Position numbers and translations under genes: made by a program. A DNA stretch of 64,000 bases, taken from positions 1 through 64,000 of the forward strand of contig NZ_CP060632.1 in assembly GCF_014337155.1 (NCBI RefSeq), in the 5' to 3' direction. Source of the DNA: Wujia chipingensis (GTDB taxonomy: Bacteria > Bacillota > Clostridia > Lachnospirales > Lachnospiraceae). Below, one piece after another: positions 60,452 to 64,000 of this stretch (positions are counted from its first letter, which is position 1; every line of letters begins with the position of its first letter). The notes under the pieces were generated by a model. The model was not told where the DNA came from. It made no database searches and saw only the letters and a program-made list of their open reading frames with translations.

Positions 60452-61237
60452 ATGGGTAGAATCATTGCAGTCGCCAACCAGAAAGGCGGCGTAGGAAAAA
60501 CAACAACATCAATCAATCTCGCAGCATGTCTGGCGGAAAAAGGTAAAAAGGTTCTGGCTGTCGACATGGACCCACAGGGCAATCTGACAAGTGGCCTTGG
60601 TATCGATAAGAATACCTTGGAATACACCATTTATCATGCCATGAGTGGAGAGATTAACATTGGAGAGTGTATGATCGTTCATCCATTGGAGCATGGACTG
60701 GATTTAAGCGTTTTGCCGGCGAACCGTGATCTGGCAGGTGCAGAAGTCGAATTGGTCGATGCCGAAGATCCACAGCATATACTAAAGAACCTGTTAAAAA
60801 GCGTAAAGAAAAAATATGATTTTATTATCATTGATTGTCCACCGGCTCTCGGTATGTTGACGATCAATTCTATGACTGCGGCGGACACTGTCTTAGTGCC
60901 AATCCAATGTGAATTTTTTGCTTTGGATGGTCTCTCGCAGCTCATTTACACGATCAATCTGATTAAAAAGAAGCTAAACAAATCCCTTGAAATCGAAGGT
61001 GTTGTGTTTACGATGTATGACGCACGTACGAACCTGTCTTTGGAGGTTGTTGAAAACGTCAAGAATAATTTGGATCAGTTTATATATAAAACCATTATTC
61101 CGAGAAATGTACGGCTAGCAGAAGCACCTAGCTTCGGACTTCCTATCAACCTGTATGACAGCCGGTCATCCGGCGCGCAGGGATATCGGGATCTTGCAGA
61201 CGAAGTAATCAATAATAAACTATACGCAAAATTATAA
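60452..61237 (+). CDS. parA: Chromosome-partitioning ATPase ParA/Soj
   Basis: A 261-residue deviant-Walker ATPase. NQKGGVGKTTTSINLAACLAE (P-loop with signature lysine), VDMDPQGNLTSGLG, IIDCPPALGMLTINSM and a C-terminal SSGAQGYRDLADEV. It drives origin segregation with ParB and in B. subtilis also regulates DnaA and sporulation. ATG 60452 has GGAGG 6 nt upstream. parB follows after 26 bp. Confidence 0.95.
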   Translation: MGRIIAVANQKGGVGKTTTSINLAACLAEKGKKVLAVDMDPQGNLTSGLGIDKNTLEYTIYHAMSGEINIGECMIVHPLEHGLDLSVLPANRDLAGAEVELVDAEDPQHILKNLLKSVKKKYDFIIIDCPPALGMLTINSMTAADTVLVPIQCEFFALDGLSQLIYTINLIKKKLNKSLEIEGVVFTMYDARTNLSLEVVENVKNNLDQFIYKTIIPRNVRLAEAPSFGLPINLYDSRSSGAQGYRDLADEVINNKLYAKL

Positions 61238-61263
61238 AAACACCTATTTGGGAGGAGAACGCT

Positions 61264-62184
61264 ATGGCACCAAAGCGAGGATTAGGTCGTGGACTAAGTA
61301 ATTTAATTCCGACAGACGATACAACCGAAGATGTCAGTCCAAAGGCATCGAAACAGACTAAAACAGGCGCTGTTACAAAAACAGAGGTTGTGAAAAAAGT
61401 AGAACAGACATTAAATATCAACCGGATTGAGCCAAACAAAAATCAGCCAAGAAAAGAATTCAATGAAGATGCATTGCAGGAGCTTGCAGATTCCATCAAA
61501 CAGTTTGGTGTGATTGAGCCATTGGTCGTAGTGAAGCGCAAAGGCTACTATGAACTGATTGCCGGTGAGCGCCGTTGGAGAGCTGCCCGGTTAGCTGGTT
61601 TGAAAGAGGTTCCAGTTGTCATCAAAGATTACGATGATCAGCAGATTGTTGAGATCGCATTGATTGAGAACATCCAGCGTGAGGATTTAAATCCGATTGA
61701 AGAGGCACACGCTTATGAACGTTTGATTCAGGAATTCAACCTGACACAGGATGAAGTTGCAGAACGTGTATCGAAGAGCCGTACGACTGTGACAAATGCA
61801 CTCCGACTTCTGAAGCTGACCGAGAAGGTACAGCAGATGCTGATTGATGATATGCTGTCGACCGGACATGTTCGTGCACTCATTACGATCACAGAACCTC
61901 AGTTACAGTATGAGACAGCAATGTATATTTTTGATAAAAAGCTTTCCGTGCGTGAGACAGAGAGCTACGTCAAGAAACTATTAAATAAGAAACCAAAGGA
62001 AAAGACATCCGAGAAAGAAGACCCGGAACTTTCCTTCTTATATAAAGCGATTGAAAACCGCTTAAAGGAATCCCTTGGAACAAAGACAACCATCAAAGCA
62101 AAGACCAAGGATTCCGGAAAAATTGAAATTGAATATTATTCACAGGAAGATTTAGAGCGCATTACACAGTTGCTCGCACAATAA
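61264..62184 (+). CDS. parB: ParB/Spo0J-family CTPase partition protein
   Basis: A 306-residue parS-binding protein. N-terminal PKRGLGRGLSNLIP (ParA-stimulating type), the CTP/arginine-patch region AGERRWRAARLAGLKEVPVVI and ENIQREDLNPIEEAHAY, the helix-turn-helix LTQDEVAERVSKSRTTVTNALRLLKL and a C-terminal dimerisation domain. Four cognate palindromes lie directly upstream. GGGAGGAG precedes the ATG. Confidence 0.96.
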   Translation: MAPKRGLGRGLSNLIPTDDTTEDVSPKASKQTKTGAVTKTEVVKKVEQTLNINRIEPNKNQPRKEFNEDALQELADSIKQFGVIEPLVVVKRKGYYELIAGERRWRAARLAGLKEVPVVIKDYDDQQIVEIALIENIQREDLNPIEEAHAYERLIQEFNLTQDEVAERVSKSRTTVTNALRLLKLTEKVQQMLIDDMLSTGHVRALITITEPQLQYETAMYIFDKKLSVRETESYVKKLLNKKPKEKTSEKEDPELSFLYKAIENRLKESLGTKTTIKAKTKDSGKIEIEYYSQEDLERITQLLAQ

Positions 62185-62205
62185 AATCGAAAAGAGGAAA
62201 ACTTC

Positions 62206-62772
62206 ATGGAAGAGGCTAAGATATTTGGTATGAAAATGTCTTCTGCTGTCACAATCCTTTGTATTTTGGTTGTTTTACTCATAATTCTAATCATTTTTAT
62301 CATTCATAAGATGAATGTGATGGCAAGAAAATATGAGATGCTTATGAGTGGCAAAAAAGGTGCGGATTTGGAGAAGATTATTCGGATTCGTTTTAAAGAG
62401 ATGGATCAGGTCAAGGTAAATGCCAGACGTGTGACGAAAGAGCACCGGCAGATCAAGAAACATCTGTCCTCGTGTATCAGCAAATATGCCCTCGTCAAGT
62501 ACGATGCATTTGATAAGATGGCAGGAAAACTAAGCTTCGTCATCGCATTGTTAAACGATGAGAATTCCGGTATTCTACTGAACTCGATGCACTCGAGGGA
62601 AGGCTGTTTTACCTATGCGAAGGAAATCGTAAACGGCGAATCTTACATCCAGCTTTCATCGGAAGAAAAGGAAGCATTGGAACAGGCTAAGACGGTGGAA
62701 GAAGAGATTCAGGATCTGACAAAGGAAGCAGAATTCGAAGATGCCGATGGTAATCTGAATTTTGATGCATAA
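62206..62772 (+). CDS. DUF4446-family membrane protein
   Basis: A 188-residue protein with an N-terminal transmembrane helix (AVTILCILVVLLIILIIFIIH), a coiled coil (NARRVTKEHRQIKKHLSS) and the conserved domain KYALVKYDAFDKMAGKLSFVIALLNDENSGILLNSMHSREGC (in parts) plus YAKEIVNGESYIQLSSEEKEAL. This family typically follows parB in Clostridia. The function is unknown. GAGGAAAAC precedes the ATG, 21 bp after parB. Confidence 0.88.
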   Translation: MEEAKIFGMKMSSAVTILCILVVLLIILIIFIIHKMNVMARKYEMLMSGKKGADLEKIIRIRFKEMDQVKVNARRVTKEHRQIKKHLSSCISKYALVKYDAFDKMAGKLSFVIALLNDENSGILLNSMHSREGCFTYAKEIVNGESYIQLSSEEKEALEQAKTVEEEIQDLTKEAEFEDADGNLNFDA

Positions 62773-62866
62773 TCAGGTCACAATATTATAATGATACAAA
62801 ATTTTTGATATCAATTTTTTAACAAATATTTTAAACTACTATTATAAATAAGAAAGGACGACAATT

Positions 62867-64000
62867 ATGTTAGACATTAAATTTGTTCGTGAAAACCCAG
62901 ACGCTGTAAAGGAGAATATCAAGAAGAAGTTTCAGGATGCGAAGCTTCCATTAGTAGATGAAGTCATCGAGCTTGACAAGCAGGCAAGAGCCCTTCAGCA
63001 GGAAGCCGATGAGCTTCGTGCAAAGAAGAACGCTATTGCAAAGCAGATTGGTGCATTGATGGCACAGGGCAAGAAGGAAGAGGCAGAAGAAGTTAAGAAG
63101 GAAGTTGCAAAGAACGCAGCCCGTCTGGCAGAGCTGGAGAAGCAGGAGCCACAGGTGCGTGAAGAGTTAAAGAAGAAAATGATGGTCATTCCGAACATCA
63201 TTGATCCGACTGTTCCAATCGGTAAAGATGATTCTGAGAATGTAGAGCTGGAGCGTTTTGGCGAGCCAGTTGTTCCAGATTTTGAAGTTCCTTATCATAC
63301 AGACATCATGGAGAAGCTGAACGGTATTGATCTTGACAGTGCAAGAAAGGTAGCCGGAAATGGTTTCTACTATCTGATGGGCGACATTGCAAGACTGCAT
63401 TCAGCCGTTATCAGCTATGCAAGAGATTTCATGATTGACCGTGGATTTACTTACTGTGTACCACCTTTCATGATCCGCAGCAACGTTGTAACCGGTGTTA
63501 TGAGTTTCGCTGAGATGGATGCCATGATGTATAAGATTGAGGGTGAGGATCTGTATCTGATCGGTACAAGTGAGCACTCTATGATTGGTAAGTTCATCGA
63601 TACAATGACACCAGAGGAAGAGCTTCCTAAGACTCTGACAAGCTACTCTCCATGCTTCCGTAAAGAGAAGGGTGCACATGGTATTGAGGAGCGTGGTGTT
63701 TATCGTATCCACCAGTTTGAGAAGCAGGAAATGATCGTTGTCTGCAAGCCAGAGGATAGCAAGATGTGGTTCGACAAGCTGTGGAAAAATACAGTTGATC
63801 TGTTCCGTTCTATGGATATTCCAGTTCGTACAATCGAGTGCTGTTCTGGTGATCTGGCAGACTTAAAGGTAAAATCTTACGACGTTGAAGCATGGTCTCC
63901 ACGTCAGAAAAAATATTTCGAAGTTGGTAGCTGTTCAAACCTCGGTGATGCTCAGGCACGTCGTCTTGGCATCAAGGTAAAGGGCAAGGATGGAAAATAT
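62867..64000 (+). CDS. serS: Seryl-tRNA synthetase (5' part, cut by window end)
   Basis: The first 378 codons of a class II synthetase: MLDIKFVRENPDAVKENI, the long antiparallel coiled-coil arm (~30-105) that grips the tRNA-Ser long variable arm, motif 2 with SPCFRKEKGAHGIEERGVYRIHQFEKQEM, and a stretch up to SPRQKKYFEVGSCSNLGDAQARR. Motif 3 lies beyond the window. AAAGGACGAC precedes the ATG. No T-box leader is seen in the 94-bp gap after the DUF4446 gene. The parA-parB-DUF4446-serS order is common near clostridial origins. Confidence 0.96.
   Translation, partial: MLDIKFVRENPDAVKENIKKKFQDAKLPLVDEVIELDKQARALQQEADELRAKKNAIAKQIGALMAQGKKEEAEEVKKEVAKNAARLAELEKQEPQVREELKKKMMVIPNIIDPTVPIGKDDSENVELERFGEPVVPDFEVPYHTDIMEKLNGIDLDSARKVAGNGFYYLMGDIARLHSAVISYARDFMIDRGFTYCVPPFMIRSNVVTGVMSFAEMDAMMYKIEGEDLYLIGTSEHSMIGKFIDTMTPEEELPKTLTSYSPCFRKEKGAHGIEERGVYRIHQFEKQEMIVVCKPEDSKMWFDKLWKNTVDLFRSMDIPVRTIECCSGDLADLKVKSYDVEAWSPRQKKYFEVGSCSNLGDAQARRLGIKVKGKDGKY

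Overview
The window looks like chromosomal DNA of a spore-forming Firmicute of the Lachnospiraceae type (Clostridia); the genus cannot be fixed from sequence alone. The evidence is a set of sporulation and germination genes (spoIIR, a gerA-type pair, a SipL-like SPOCS/LysM protein, a PdaA-like deacetylase, a YwmB-like protein), a large SRP RNA with an Alu domain next to tadA, a parA-parB-DUF4446-serS block, and several families typical of that group (DUF6128-like, DUF6273-like, TIGR03905-type TSCPD).

Layout. 1-2.4 kb is the edge of an accessory island: an ICE-type RepA_N initiator, a truncated DnaC-like loader, an HNH-nuclease-like gene and a transposon-type TnpV gene. 2.4-8.2 kb is a tight minus-strand operon (THUMP methyltransferase, papain-like protease, XTP/dITP pyrophosphatase, YfcE phosphoesterase, RlmD/TrmA-family methyltransferase). 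8.3-27.2 kb is mostly housekeeping: rhodanese, polysaccharide deacetylase, murG, a flippase, an HD protein, SRP RNA, tadA, rsmA-tatD, a small soluble MCP-like protein, an aminotransferase, malQ, plsC, a CPBP protease and ddl. 27.5-31.6 kb is a sporulation/germination cluster (gerAA, a gerAB gene carrying a GerAC-like tail, spoIIR).

31.6-42.3 kb is a lineage-specific block: a degenerate FHA protein, paired zinc-ribbon membrane proteins, a LytTR response regulator with a GHKL sensor kinase, an Rpn-type PD-(D/E)XK protein, and an operon of duplicated DUF6273-like lipoproteins and DUF5050-like membrane-anchored proteins interspersed with fragments of further paralogs. A 29-bp motif shared (25/29 identical) by the regions upstream of the response regulator and of the lipoprotein operon suggests that the two-component system controls both. 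42.4-54.8 kb holds a GntR regulator, ispE, the SipL-like gene, map, ywmB-like, tyrA, a three-gene zinc-ribbon/membrane operon with 42-bp coding repeats, a phosphatase, tRNA-Lys(CUU) and trmB.

54.9-64 kb is all plus strand: a D,D-carboxypeptidase, a histidine-kinase-like ATPase, argS, a 1.26-kb AT-rich gene-free region, then parA, parB, a DUF4446-like gene and serS (cut by the window end). The gene-free region has five DnaA-box-like sites within 108 bp and four perfect copies of the parS palindrome TGTTTCACGTGAAACA, so it is a strong candidate for the replication origin/partition centre, although dnaA is not in the window. Genes left of it are mainly on the minus strand and genes right of it on the plus strand, as expected for a nearby origin.

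Three copies of a 160-215 bp long-palindrome repeat family (9.2, 27.3 and 47.6 kb) and a separate 277-bp palindrome (20.4 kb) sit in intergenic spaces. No CRISPR array, rRNA operon or intact prophage was seen.
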